A stretch of 49,097 nt of DNA from Spirosoma oryzae (GCF_003002825.1 NZ_PVTE01000036.1:1-49097), one strand, 5' to 3'. Counted from the stretch's first letter, positions 7,257-15,829 are shown. Translations and numbers: made by a program. The notes: generated by a model not told the origin, from the sequence alone.

Positions 7257-8357
7257 TCACGAACTGCGTAGAAAAAATAGTAAACCGGCGTAGGCCAGCA
7301 CACCCACAAATAAAGCGCGCCCGATGCTTTCCCAGCCCTTGAAGACCCAGTCGTGCAGAGTTGCGGCTACGTCGGTCATGTGTTCCTGACCATTTAACGA
7401 GGGAGAGGTCTTAGCTTTAGCCGGTGGCCGCGATAAGATGGCCGGACCATCGCTGCCGGGCTGGTTTTCCAGTAAGACAACCGTGTGCGGAAACGGCATA
7501 TCGATACTGGCTTTGTCGAGGGCCAGTTTAATGCCCGTCACCACCTGGTCGCTTACTTTCAGGGCATTGGCCTGCTGGGACTCGACCCAGAAAAAGACCG
7601 TCAGGTTCACCGACGAACCCGCCAGTTCGGTGACGTATACCCAGGGGCCGGGGTCTTTCAGGACGCCTTCGATGCCGTCCAGTACACCGTGAATGACACT
7701 GCGGGCTTCCTCAATCGAATCGGGATAGCCAATGCCCACCACGAACTTAATGCGCCGTTTGGGATAGGCCGTCCGAACCAGGATAGAACTGGTATACACG
7801 TCGCCATTGGGCAGAATGGCCCGCTCACCATCGTAGGTTTTGAGCCGCGTCGAGCGCATGTTGATTTCCTCAACCGTCCCTTCGTAGTCTTTGACTTTTA
7901 CCTGGTCGCCGACTTTGAAGGGTCGACGCCATAGAATCAGGATACCGGCAAAGAAATTCTGGAGAATATCTTTGAAGGCAAACCCAATAGCCACTGACGT
8001 AACGCCCAGCCCCGCAATGATGTCGCCGGGCTTGAAGGAGGGAAAAATAACTACGCAGGTCGCCAGAAAGCCGATGATGGTAATCAGCGTACTGGCAATG
8101 CGGCTTACCAGACTGGCCAGCGTATCATCTATCGAGTGACTCTGCACGGCCACTTTGTTAATGACTTTCTTGACACCTTTACCGAGCAGCCAGAACAGCA
8201 GAAAAACGACCGCGCCAACAATGAGATAAGGCAGTCGTTCAACGATTCCTTTCATAAAATCGCGAACGGTGTGCCAGAATAGAATCAGGGCATCATTGAC
8301 CGTAAAGGGCGGTTCGCTGACCCGGGGCGGCTGAAAAAAACTCCAAGCTAAAAGCAT
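7257..8357 (-). CDS. MscS-family mechanosensitive channel joined to the DUF421 N-terminus
   Basis: MscS channels open under membrane tension and release solutes in hypo-osmotic shock. The 366-residue frame has helices at about 20-60, 80-105 and a pore-lining helix with GLGVTSVAIGFAFKDILQNF, followed by the beta domain (WRRPFKVGDQVKV, RLKTYDGERAILPNG) and an alpha-beta tail (VGIGYPDSIEEA). Residues 327-366 do not belong to MscS: from MTDVAATLHDW to AGLLFFLRSS they are the first helix of a DUF421 protein, ended by TGA where the family has Gly. No stop separates the two parts, so this is either a channel-DUF421 fusion or two genes whose boundary stop was lost. Confidence 0.88.
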   Translation of the reverse strand: MLLAWSFFQPPRVSEPPFTVNDALILFWHTVRDFMKGIVERLPYLIVGAVVFLLFWLLGKGVKKVINKVAVQSHSIDDTLASLVSRIASTLITIIGFLATCVVIFPSFKPGDIIAGLGVTSVAIGFAFKDILQNFFAGILILWRRPFKVGDQVKVKDYEGTVEEINMRSTRLKTYDGERAILPNGDVYTSSILVRTAYPKRRIKFVVGIGYPDSIEEARSVIHGVLDGIEGVLKDPGPWVYVTELAGSSVNLTVFFWVESQQANALKVSDQVVTGIKLALDKASIDMPFPHTVVLLENQPGSDGPAILSRPPAKAKTSPSLNGQEHMTDVAATLHDWVFKGWESIGRALFVGVLAYAGLLFFLRSS

Positions 8358-8380
8358 TATAGTGCGGTTGAAAAAGTTCC

Positions 8381-8941
8381 TTATTGGCTGACGAGCGAGT
8401 CCGGGAGGATATGGGCAGGCTTATAAAACATGACCAACGTACCGAGCCGCTTATTCGGCGAGGTGACTGGTGCCGACAGTTCATAGAGCGCACTACTCTT
8501 AAAATAAACATCATCGTGCTGGAGCATATCGGCGGGAAATCGGCTGGCAAAGGGAATACCCTGATTTTTCTTGTTGGTCGAAATCGTCACTTGTCCAGCC
8601 GGGTCAACCAGTAGCATTTCCCTGATGCCCCGGTCTTTAACCAGGGTATTGAAGTACTCGTTGATTTCACCGGCTTTGTTCTGTAGCAACGCATTACGAA
8701 CCGCCCAGACAAAGGTTTTCATACCAAACCGGAGTTGTTGCCGGTCATTGGCGAGTTGATTTTTCCGTACGGTTTTCCGTATCTCGCTGCGTTCCCGCTC
8801 GAACTCACTCGACAGGACTATTTTTCTGTAGAGCAAATAGCCTACGCCCAAAACCAGCAGGGCAATGACGCCGTAGAGTACGTACAATAGGTTTGGGCTG
8901 GGCTTCGTTGTTGGGTGCTTGGTTCGCTGGTCGGTAGCCAT
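8381..8941 (-). CDS. Membrane-anchored periplasmic sensor-like protein
   Basis: 186 residues: a short basic cytoplasmic tail, one transmembrane helix at about 18-40 (LLYVLYGVIALLVLGVGYLLY), then a helix rich in charge and a small alpha-beta domain (LLVDPAGQVTISTNKKNQG, ALYELSAPVTSPNKRLGTLVMFYK). The last part resembles single Cache/PDC-like ligand domains, but no signalling output domain follows. The gene ends 23 bp before the MscS start, so the two are likely co-transcribed; it may sense or partner the channel. Family assignment is tentative. Confidence 0.6.
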   Translation of the reverse strand: MATDQRTKHPTTKPSPNLLYVLYGVIALLVLGVGYLLYRKIVLSSEFERERSEIRKTVRKNQLANDRQQLRFGMKTFVWAVRNALLQNKAGEINEYFNTLVKDRGIREMLLVDPAGQVTISTNKKNQGIPFASRFPADMLQHDDVYFKSSALYELSAPVTSPNKRLGTLVMFYKPAHILPDSLVSQ

Positions 8942-9108
8942 CAGGAAAAAGGATTATAATGAACGTGCGGTTAACCATTCGTCATTTTTGTTGACGTGCC
9001 GGTTGTTGAGTTAGGGCCCAATCAACCTGAGTGTCAATTGGGGAAGTCGCGCATAAACTAACGATTCACCTGACTGGGAAAGTCGTTGGTTCGGGCGCTT
9101 GCTATCCA

Positions 9109-9465
9109 TTAATACTTATCCGCCCTGTACCCGTATTTTTCGAAAATCAGGTTAACCGCCTGCCTGATTTTATTCTCCTCGCGGTCAAAGCCATTGCCAT
9201 TGGTTATGCCTGAGGCCAAGCCCCGCCAGACAGACTGCCCGGTTTTCATGTCGATCACATCGACAATGATTGGCCCAGCCTTTACTTCATACGTCGTGGC
9301 GTCTTCGGGTTCACGTACTTCATTCTGGCCAAAGTAGGTAGTGCTCGGGTAAATCACTGACGGGTTGTTCACTGCCCACCCCGCTGTGCCCTTCGGCCGA
9401 CTGATTTTCCAGTCCATTTGTCGAAATGGACTGTTTAGCCCGAATGATGTCTTCCCGGTCTTCAC
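9109..9465 (-). CDS. DUF4136-like protein, N-terminally truncated
   Basis: The 118 residues contain VKAGPIIVDVIDMKTGQSVWRGLASG and a C-terminal helix ending at EKYGYRADKY, the hallmark end of DUF4136 lipoproteins. Full members are about 180 residues with a lipoprotein signal; both the signal and the first half are absent here. The frame begins 13 bp after the stop of the hydroxylase gene, leaving no room for the missing part. Another frame from ATG at 9473 is open for about 50 codons but is not recognisable. Probably a deletion remnant. Confidence 0.6.
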   Translation of the reverse strand: MKTGKTSFGLNSPFRQMDWKISRPKGTAGWAVNNPSVIYPSTTYFGQNEVREPEDATTYEVKAGPIIVDVIDMKTGQSVWRGLASGITNGNGFDREENKIRQAVNLIFEKYGYRADKY

Positions 9466-9478
9466 TTTCCATCGTGTT

Positions 9479-10453
9479 TTAATTGATAGGCTGGTCTACA
9501 GTTTCCATCGGCTGCTCATGCTCAAGGCGCTCGTCCGTCGAAACATCGGTTCGCTGGGTTAATTGCTGCTTTTTTAGCGCTACGGCAATGGGACTGCCGT
9601 AGAAATAAAACAGCTTCTGCCGTAGCCCACGGGCTTTTTTTACGTCGTTCACCATGTCGATGAACTCGTGAAAGTTGATGTGAATCGGGTTGGCTTTATT
9701 GCCGATGTTCGTGGTGATGCCGTAGACGGGTGCTTCGTCTTCCGGCTCATACGTACCCAGCAGCCGGTCCCAGAAAATAAACGTCGCCCCGTAGTTTTTG
9801 TCGATGTATTTTTCCTGCGATCCGTGGTGAACCCGGTGATTCGACGGCGTAGCGAAAATAAATTCGACCCATCGGGGCAACCGACGGATGTATTCGGTAT
9901 GCACCCAAAACTGAAACAGAACTGCGATCTGACTGACGGTAAAGAACACAATGGGATGAAAGCCAATCAGCGCTACGGGCAGAAAAAAAATAATCTTTAA
10001 ATTCTGAATCCAACTCAGCCGGAAGGAAACCGTCAGGTTGTAATGCTCACTCGAATGATGCACCACGTGGGTTGTCCACCAGAACCGGCGTTCGTGGGAG
10101 ATGCGGTGGGCCCAGTAGCTGAAAAAGTCAAAAATAACGTAGCAGGGAATGAACGTCCACCATTGAAGTGTCATGCGCCAGGGAAGCAGGTTGTATATCC
10201 AGACGACTCCGTACAGCAGCGCGAATTTCAGGCCGGTACCAATCACGACGGAGCCGATGCCCACCAGCGTAGACCCAATTGTCTCCTGTCGGTTGTAGTA
10301 CGGTTTCTCCTGAAGGTAGGTAACTAAAATCTCGACGCCCGTCAGTAAAAACATGATCGGCGCAGCCCAGATAATTAGGTTAGGCGCGGCTTTCTCGACG
10401 GTCCAGAGCTGCTCTAGCGGAATAACCGGCGCGCCAAATAAGACTTCGTGCAT
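9479..10453 (-). CDS. Sterol desaturase / fatty acid hydroxylase family protein
   Basis: A di-iron integral membrane enzyme (PF04116) that hydroxylates or desaturates lipid chains. 324 residues with several hydrophobic helices (about 25-45, 65-105, 150-185) and the His clusters of the family: HRISHE, HVVHH and, after a gap, HRVHH. FIFWDRLLGTYEPEDE near the end is also typical. The substrate cannot be told; carotenoid, sphingolipid and ether-lipid enzymes share this fold. It lies inside the minus-strand stress block and may adjust membrane composition together with MscS and the desaturase at 22852. Confidence 0.85.
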   Translation of the reverse strand: MHEVLFGAPVIPLEQLWTVEKAAPNLIIWAAPIMFLLTGVEILVTYLQEKPYYNRQETIGSTLVGIGSVVIGTGLKFALLYGVVWIYNLLPWRMTLQWWTFIPCYVIFDFFSYWAHRISHERRFWWTTHVVHHSSEHYNLTVSFRLSWIQNLKIIFFLPVALIGFHPIVFFTVSQIAVLFQFWVHTEYIRRLPRWVEFIFATPSNHRVHHGSQEKYIDKNYGATFIFWDRLLGTYEPEDEAPVYGITTNIGNKANPIHINFHEFIDMVNDVKKARGLRQKLFYFYGSPIAVALKKQQLTQRTDVSTDERLEHEQPMETVDQPIN

Positions 10454-10589
10454 ACTAAGGAAAAGATGTCATTGTTAAGTTGCTTTGTCAGGTATTTTGA
10501 CCCGGTAGGTTAATCCAGGCGGGTACTAAGCAACGTATTGAACAACCTGTTTTCTGATACTTTATAGTCACTCTATTTAGATTGAAAAC

Positions 10590-10627
10590 AACGCCTGAAA
10601 CCACCATTTCCGGTCGTTTCAGGCGTT
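10590..10627 (-). terminator. Terminator-like hairpin after the 282-residue DUF2382 gene
   Basis: AACGCCTGAAAC (10590-10601) pairs with GTTTCAGGCGTT (10616-10627), with an inner ACC/GGT step. On the minus strand it is followed by GTTTTCAATC. It lies 14 bp after the stop at 10642. Confidence 0.65.
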
Positions 10628-10641
10628 ATCCGTTACGTCAA

Positions 10642-11490
10642 CTACTTCGTTGAATACGTCACGTCATCGTCATCGCGCTGCGGCTTAGTCGTATCGTCGA
10701 TGTCTACTTCGGTTTTGCTAACCGTATCCCGGACCACTTCGTCGCGCTGAGTTACGTCTTTGCCGACCGAGATTTCCTCAACGACCGTTGCCGTTTTCGA
10801 CACCACGGGTACTTCTTGGTGTTCAGTCATCTCGACCTGACCTTCTGTGAAGGCATCCAGGTCGGCAGCCGTAGCCGGACGGTTAACCGCATTGCGCTGT
10901 ACGGTGACCCGTTCTTCGCGCAGGCGGATGCTTTCTTCAACCGGCTTCGCCACGATCCGGCTGCGAAGCCGCACCCCACCCGTCTCGACGGTACGCTTGC
11001 CTACCTCCAGATTTTCCTCGATAACCTTGATGGTCTGATCGCCCGTTGGCTGGTCCGTATCGAGCAGGGCTGCCCCCATCGACGCACTGGGTTTGTTGGT
11101 CAGGCTGTCAACGACGGGGGTCCGTTCGTTGACATTGACGGCACCGGCATCATCCAGAATATTGGCCGCTTTTTCGGCTTCATCTTCCGTCTGAACATGA
11201 ACCGTCACCAGCGAACCGCTTTCAGTGGCCCGGGCGTATCGGTTCGCGTCGTCGTCTTCATCGCCGAAAAGCGAACTGAAAAAATTACCAATACTGCTAC
11301 CCGACTCAGTATCATCGTCGGTACGGGTCGTCGTGTATTGATTCGAGGTGGTATCGCCATAGGCGGCCGATGAATCGGACCGGAGTGACAGATCGATGTT
11401 CTGGCGTGTGATACCCGCATTGACCAGGTTTTCAACGGCCTGCCGGGCTTCGGATGCGTTATCAAAAACGCCAAGGACTGTAAGTGCCAT
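10642..11490 (-). CDS. DUF2382 stress protein with GSP17M-like N-terminus (YsnF-like)
   Basis: Residues 1-90 (MALTVLGVFDNASEARQAVENL, then LVTVHVQTEDEAEKAANIL at 95-115) form the general-stress-protein 17M-like module. Residues 165-280 are a DUF2382 domain (VIEENLEVGKRTVETGGVR, EERVTVQRNAVNRP), long beta strands with alternating charge. Such proteins are induced by general stress and desiccation in many bacteria; the mechanism is unknown. Soluble, no signal. A second, divergent DUF2382 protein is encoded immediately upstream (11573-12112), with a hairpin between. Confidence 0.85.
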   Translation of the reverse strand: MALTVLGVFDNASEARQAVENLVNAGITRQNIDLSLRSDSSAAYGDTTSNQYTTTRTDDDTESGSSIGNFFSSLFGDEDDDANRYARATESGSLVTVHVQTEDEAEKAANILDDAGAVNVNERTPVVDSLTNKPSASMGAALLDTDQPTGDQTIKVIEENLEVGKRTVETGGVRLRSRIVAKPVEESIRLREERVTVQRNAVNRPATAADLDAFTEGQVEMTEHQEVPVVSKTATVVEEISVGKDVTQRDEVVRDTVSKTEVDIDDTTKPQRDDDDVTYSTK

Positions 11491-11542
11491 AACTGAGATT
11501 TGTTTTTACTGGTAAGAAATGAGTTAGGGTAACATATAACGA

Positions 11543-11579
11543 CGAGTAAGCCGATGCATTCATAGCATCGGCTTACTCG
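11543..11579 (-). terminator. 15-bp perfect hairpin at the end of the DUF2382 gene
   Basis: CGAGTAAGCCGATGC (11543-11557), 7-nt loop, GCATCGGCTTACTCG (11565-11579). It overlaps the last codons and the stop of the 11573-12112 gene. Without a clear U-tract it may attenuate transcription into the next gene or protect the 3' end. Confidence 0.55.
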
Positions 11580-12112
11580 GAACGTTCGGTTGAGGGCAAC
11601 GCCGTGCGCTCGATAGTTATCGCTTCCTCCCGGAGCGAAACCGTCTGCGTATCGGTTGTTTCAGACTGTCGTCTGGTAATCCGGATTTCTTCCACCAGCC
11701 GCAGTCGTTTCAGCACAACAATCTCTTCTTTGAGTACCGGGTAAATCGTCGTGTCGCCTTCCTGCCGTACGGCTGGTGCCTCATCGACAAGTTGATCGAC
11801 GATCACCCGCTCGACGATCACCTCTTCCCGAAGCAGGGGGGTCTGAACGGCCTGCTCGTGCTGATGAACCGTTTTGGTGAGTGTAACGCGACCCGTTTCA
11901 ACGACCCGTTTACCGACCTGAAGCTGTTCGCTGATCAGTGGAATTGTCAGAAACGCGGCCTCGCTGCGCTGAAGTGGAACAGCCGGGTCAGCCGGGTTCA
12001 ACGTTTCGTTACCCTGTTCGTTGGTTGGTTTCTGAGGAATCATAGCGTAATCGGTGACAGGCTGCGTTGAGCCGACAGCCTGGAATTGATGGATGCGCCA
12101 GGGCAACATCAA
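11573..12112 (-). CDS. DUF2382 stress protein
   Basis: 179 residues. From about residue 58 the sequence is DUF2382: IPLISEQLQVGKRVVETGRV, EEVIVERVIVDQLVDEAP, KEEIVVLKRLRLVEEIRI. The domain covers nearly the whole protein, unlike the downstream paralogue with its extra N-terminal module. The open frame begins TTG-ATG near 12112, but MIPQKPTNEQ (ATG at 12043) is also a plausible start because residues 1-23 look unstructured. Co-oriented with the neighbouring stress genes. Mechanism unknown. Confidence 0.8.
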   Translation of the reverse strand: MMLPWRIHQFQAVGSTQPVTDYAMIPQKPTNEQGNETLNPADPAVPLQRSEAAFLTIPLISEQLQVGKRVVETGRVTLTKTVHQHEQAVQTPLLREEVIVERVIVDQLVDEAPAVRQEGDTTIYPVLKEEIVVLKRLRLVEEIRITRRQSETTDTQTVSLREEAITIERTALPSTERSE

Positions 12113-12235
12113 CCAGTCGAAAACTTTGAGTGGGTATCAGCGTCAGCGAAAGGGCGGGGACGTGCTCAAGCCGCCCTCATCACCAGGTTCGGTTGATTCA
12201 GTCGGAAAGTGATCCCGCTTCTTCGAACAGCTTTT

Positions 12236-13273
12236 CTATCGTAGCGTCTCCTGAACCGGACGGTCGTACGCATCGTGGTCGTCTTTGGAATCAGTACCCA
12301 GTTTGGCACCAAAGCCCGACGCGACTACGCCAATCAACAGCCCAAAAAAGCCGTATATCGCTGCTTTCGACGCGGCCGAAGCCGCATCGTCGGCGATGTG
12401 GCGGGCTTTCACTTCCGCTTCTTTCGTGGTCTGCTTAAATTGGGCGGCTGCCTGTTGATACGTATTGATCCAGTTGTCGACAAGCTGTTCTGATTCGGCC
12501 CGGCTTTTACCGGTCCGTTTCATCACGACATTGACAGCATCCTCCCGATCAACCTGATTGGCCGTTGCCTGCCCCTGCTTGAAGAGTCGGCTGAAAAAGT
12601 TGCCGGCAATGTCGTCGGCCGCCTGTGGGTTGGCTGCGGCCCGGTCGGCGGCATCGCCCGCCTGGCTGGAAGCCTGATTTGCCTTACGCTCCAGCGCGTT
12701 GGGGTTCAGGGCCGGATCGCCTGTCTGACGCAATGCGGAGTTGACCTCATTTTTCAGGTCTGTCAGATTCATATCATCCAGATTGATCCCGTTCGCCTGA
12801 AGCTGGTCCTGAACGGCGTTACCGATACCGGGTGCGACAGCGGCAATCCCCGACCCGGCCGTTTTAACGATTCCACTCATTAGCCGCCCTACCCCGCCGA
12901 TAATGCTGCCCAGCGTGGTGGTTAAGAAATAAATGGTCAGTAGCGTAACCAGGCACCAGGTCAGTACGCCGTGAATCATACCATCGAACGAGCGGGGCGT
13001 ACTGCCCAGCCGACCGGCCACCCAGCTGCCGATAAACAGCGAAAGCAAACTGCTGACAATATACCAGATGGCACTGCCGATGCCCAAGCCCGCCATCGGG
13101 TTGCGCTCTTCAACGGGGTCAATCGTGCCCAGACCGATGCCCAAACCCAGCAGGGTCAGGAGAATTTGGGTCACAATGGCTACCAGCACGCCGGCGAAAA
13201 CGGCACTCCAGGAAATTCGATTCATAAAGCCGACTCGGGCCGGGCTGTCGGGGTATACTACTGTTCTTTCCAT
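12236..13273 (-). CDS. PhnA-like membrane protein of stress clusters
   Basis: 345 residues. The N-terminus RISWSAVFAGVLVAIVTQIL with LGLGIGLGTIDP matches the family often labelled 'PhnA-like' in stress islands. Helices lie at about 20-45, 62-85, 100-125 and 310-330. Between the third and last helix is a roughly 180-residue soluble region rich in Ala, Asn, Asp and Gln (Q-A-A-A-Q-F repeats), probably helical. A name by family only; no known reaction. It lies between the DUF937/OmpA genes and the DUF2382 pair, all on the minus strand. Confidence 0.7.
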   Translation of the reverse strand: MERTVVYPDSPARVGFMNRISWSAVFAGVLVAIVTQILLTLLGLGIGLGTIDPVEERNPMAGLGIGSAIWYIVSSLLSLFIGSWVAGRLGSTPRSFDGMIHGVLTWCLVTLLTIYFLTTTLGSIIGGVGRLMSGIVKTAGSGIAAVAPGIGNAVQDQLQANGINLDDMNLTDLKNEVNSALRQTGDPALNPNALERKANQASSQAGDAADRAAANPQAADDIAGNFFSRLFKQGQATANQVDREDAVNVVMKRTGKSRAESEQLVDNWINTYQQAAAQFKQTTKEAEVKARHIADDAASAASKAAIYGFFGLLIGVVASGFGAKLGTDSKDDHDAYDRPVQETLR

Positions 13274-13676
13274 AACGTGTTAATTAGTCAGTTGAGTAAG
13301 ACAGAAAAACGAAGCCACGCTGTCATTGGCCATTTCACGGCATTGAATGCATTGACACGTATCAGTCAAATCAGAAGTAACGGGGGCAGGTAGAATCGAA
13401 CCTGTGAATGAGGCAATGAACAGTCAGGCTAGCCCTTAGGCTATCCGTCATCCGAACGGGGGCAGGAGGCAGCAAAACTAGCTCCTGCAGGTAAGTAAGC
13501 CTATGAGCGTTGTCACTATAGGCTATGATGGATGTCATTTAATCACCTGTTCTGATAGCTAACCGACAGTAGGCGACCTGGCAGGGTTGTTTCCGGCAGC
13601 AATGGCCTACGCTGCCGGGCAAGTTCGTCTTGTCTGTACCGTTCTTCCGCTTCTAACAGAGAAGCCGAAGAACGTT
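13274..13676. other. 403-bp intergenic region with a 12-bp direct repeat and hairpins
   Basis: Promoter region of the PhnA-like gene and 3' region of the OmpA gene. It holds a 12-bp direct repeat (13379-13390 and 13455-13466), a segment with a tRNA T-loop-like string (GGTTCGATTC on the minus strand), CCGGCAGC/GCTGCCGG at about 13591-13618, and the hairpin at 13641-13673. No gene is recognised. Confidence 0.5.
13641..13673. terminator. Hairpin after the OmpA gene
   Basis: GTTCTTC-C-GCTTCT pairs with AGAAGC-C-GAAGAAC around an AACAG loop: 13 pairs with one mismatch. It sits 3 bp beyond the OmpA stop, as expected for its 3' end. There is no clear U-tract on the minus strand. Confidence 0.5.
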
Positions 13677-15035
13677 TTATAACAATTCTGTTATGATGAT
13701 CTCGACGCGCCGGTTCCGCTGCCGCCCTTTGGCCGTCTGATTGGTCGCAATAGGTTCATCCTGCCCCTCATTGCTGGTCGTAATCCGGTTGGCACCAATG
13801 CCTGCTTCAACCAGTGCCTGTTTGACGAAACTGGCGCGGACCGCTGAAAGCGGTTTGTTGACGGACTCAAGCCCGACGCTGTCCGTATAACCCACAACCC
13901 GGATATGCAGGGCCGGGTACGTTTTCATGATCTGAGCTAAATCAGTTACCTCAGCCTGGGCATCGGGGGTAATTCGCGCGGTGTTCGTGGCAAACCGGAG
14001 TTCATCGAAGAGAAACGATTTGTTGGGACGGCTACCCTTGGTGGACAGATACCGGGCCAACTGATACGCGAAGGCTTTATCAGTCAGCAACAGTTTACGG
14101 CCACCGGGTGCATCGACCACTACGCGCACGATCGGCCCGGCGGGGGGGGCAGTCACGCCCAGAACGACTACGTCGATCCGGCGGTTTTGTTCGCGACCGG
14201 TCGCCGTTTGGTTGGTGGCGACCAACATGGTATCACCCCGCTCCCGTGTGGCGACACGGCTCGGCTCGATACCACCGGCAACCAAGGCCTCTTTAACCGC
14301 TTCAGCCCGTTCGCCGGACAGGGCGTCATTCTGGGCGTCGGTACCGGTGTTATCCGTGTTACCTTCCACGCGGATGCGAAGCGAGGGGTAGGCCTGCATG
14401 ATCTGGATCAGATCGTTTACGTTGGGGCGTGACTCAGCCGTAATCCGGGCCGAACCGGGTTCAAAGGTCAGGTTGTCAAACGCAAACACCCGGGGGTATT
14501 GGCCGTCTTTGGCGGCCAGATATTGAATCAGGGCGTAGTTGAAGGAACGTTCGGCCACGTTTACTTTTCGCCCGCCCGGCAGATCAACGCCGACCTTTAC
14601 GTCGGGTATGCCCGAGCCGGATTCATTCCCATCCAGATCGCTGGCCAGGGTGTCGGTAGGTGTCACGACCACAGGCTGGTCGGCCTGGTCAGTGGTGGTT
14701 TTATCCGGGCCACAGGCGCGTAGCAACAATAAAATCAGCAAAATCAGGCCGAGGGCAATCAGCAGCCACTGCCACCACAGTAAGCCACCGCCCGGGGCGG
14801 CATCTTCCCGAACGGGGACCGCTGGTGTGGGGGCCGTGTAAGCCGTACCCATAAACCAGGCCAGTGGAAGGCCAAACACAACCGGCGTGACCGACCGGGT
14901 AGCCTCGATTCCGCTGTTGAGCATGGCGGCCAGTTGCGCTTCGGTCATACCGTTGCTTACGACCTGTCGGTGCAGGAAGCCCAGCAGTACCGAAGCCACC
15001 AGCCCCGTCAGGGTAGTCGCCGACCCCAAACTCAT
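13677..15035 (-). CDS. Twin-OmpA-domain protein carrying the second half of a DUF937 domain
   Basis: 452 residues. Residues 1-45 (SATTLTGLVASVLLGFLHRQV) are the C-terminal helix of DUF937. One transmembrane helix follows at 87-106 (WWQWLLIALGLILLILLLLR), then two OmpA/MotB peptidoglycan-binding domains at about 186-292 and 340-452, each with a TD...N...LS..RA..V pattern and ending in NRR. It should span the membrane and grip the cell wall twice. The first half of DUF937 lies in the same frame just upstream (15383-15060) and is cut off by a TAG at 15057-15059, so the true gene is probably 15383-13677. The start at 15035 is only the first ATG after that stop. Confidence 0.85.
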   Translation of the reverse strand: MSLGSATTLTGLVASVLLGFLHRQVVSNGMTEAQLAAMLNSGIEATRSVTPVVFGLPLAWFMGTAYTAPTPAVPVREDAAPGGGLLWWQWLLIALGLILLILLLLRACGPDKTTTDQADQPVVVTPTDTLASDLDGNESGSGIPDVKVGVDLPGGRKVNVAERSFNYALIQYLAAKDGQYPRVFAFDNLTFEPGSARITAESRPNVNDLIQIMQAYPSLRIRVEGNTDNTGTDAQNDALSGERAEAVKEALVAGGIEPSRVATRERGDTMLVATNQTATGREQNRRIDVVVLGVTAPPAGPIVRVVVDAPGGRKLLLTDKAFAYQLARYLSTKGSRPNKSFLFDELRFATNTARITPDAQAEVTDLAQIMKTYPALHIRVVGYTDSVGLESVNKPLSAVRASFVKQALVEAGIGANRITTSNEGQDEPIATNQTAKGRQRNRRVEIIITELL

Positions 15036-15056
15036 GCCACTGTACCGGCTTGTTTC

Positions 15057-15383
15057 CTAAGCGACCTGGTGAATCCGCTGATCGTATAATTTTCGGAGCA
15101 GGTCGTTGCCCGATTCGGCGGCTTTCTGCCGTTCACTGCTGGTATCCACCAGTTGACTGATGGTTGGTTCGGTGGCAAAAAGCGTATTCGTCAGTAGCTG
15201 GTACAGTACGTTAGCCCCCGCTCTGTCGGTTACCCGGTTCATAACCCCCGCCGTAACAGTGGGTAGTAGTCCATCAATCGCTTTTTGGGTATTGGCTTTG
15301 TTTTCATTCAGACTGCGGGCCAATTCATTAACCGCTGACGGGTTAAAAACGGACCACAGGTGGTCCAGTGGCAGTGTCGTCAT
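15057..15383 (-). CDS. DUF937 N-terminal half, separated from OmpA by an in-frame TAG
   Basis: 108 residues, ending LLRKLYDQRIHQVA then TAG. DUF937 proteins repeat a helical pattern and end with a 'GLS...A..LL...AP.VLG' helix; here that helix is found after the stop, in the same frame (seven codons ETSRYSG, then MSLGSATTLTGLVASV). Reading through would give one protein of about 568 residues, DUF937 plus helix plus twin OmpA, a known Bacteroidota arrangement. Likely one gene inactivated or shortened by a point mutation. Confidence 0.75.
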   Translation of the reverse strand: MTTLPLDHLWSVFNPSAVNELARSLNENKANTQKAIDGLLPTVTAGVMNRVTDRAGANVLYQLLTNTLFATEPTISQLVDTSSERQKAAESGNDLLRKLYDQRIHQVA

Positions 15384-15829
15384 ACGTACTTGTCGTGTAA
15401 GGCTTGCGGATTCGGGGGGGCGCCTAGCCGTCAGACACCTTTTTGGAATGGGAGTAGATCCATCAGGCGATTCCTGGACTGATGCAGGATTTCGTTGACT
15501 AACCGAGTAGGCATGGATCGCAAAAGTAAAGGTGCCCGTTAGCGAAAAACTATGATGCCCGTCAGCACCCGACCTGATGCTTCGCAGGCGTATACCTGAT
15601 CGATAGCCGCAGTAGCAGCCTAATAAATGAAGTTTAGTAAATTAGCTTGCCTGCGAATAGGCCGAATAAATGGCTGACTTTTCACGAGCCCACTCGTTGG
15701 CTCTTTTGAAGGCAGTCTTTCCAATACGGTTCAGTATCTTCACCAGAAGGTTGCTTCGGATTGGGTAGGTGAACGAAGAATGAATTGTAATCGGTTACGG
15801 TAGCCGAATTACTGATATGTACTCATCGG
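15384..15829. other. 446-bp divergent intergenic region
   Basis: Lies between the minus-strand stress block and the plus-strand chemosensory operon, so it should contain both promoters. I cannot place a confident Bacteroidota promoter (TTTG / TAnnTTTG) by eye, and no gene is recognised. Confidence 0.45.

Noticed and set aside
13381..13460. tRNA gene on the minus strand
   Set aside because: A T-loop-like string is present, but the acceptor stem does not pair, the T-stem is poor and no credible anticodon loop exists.
7257..15059. TGA or TAG recoded as sense codons in this genome
   Set aside because: The three in-frame stops use three different codons, and the same codons end many intact genes here, so point mutations or sequence errors are simpler.
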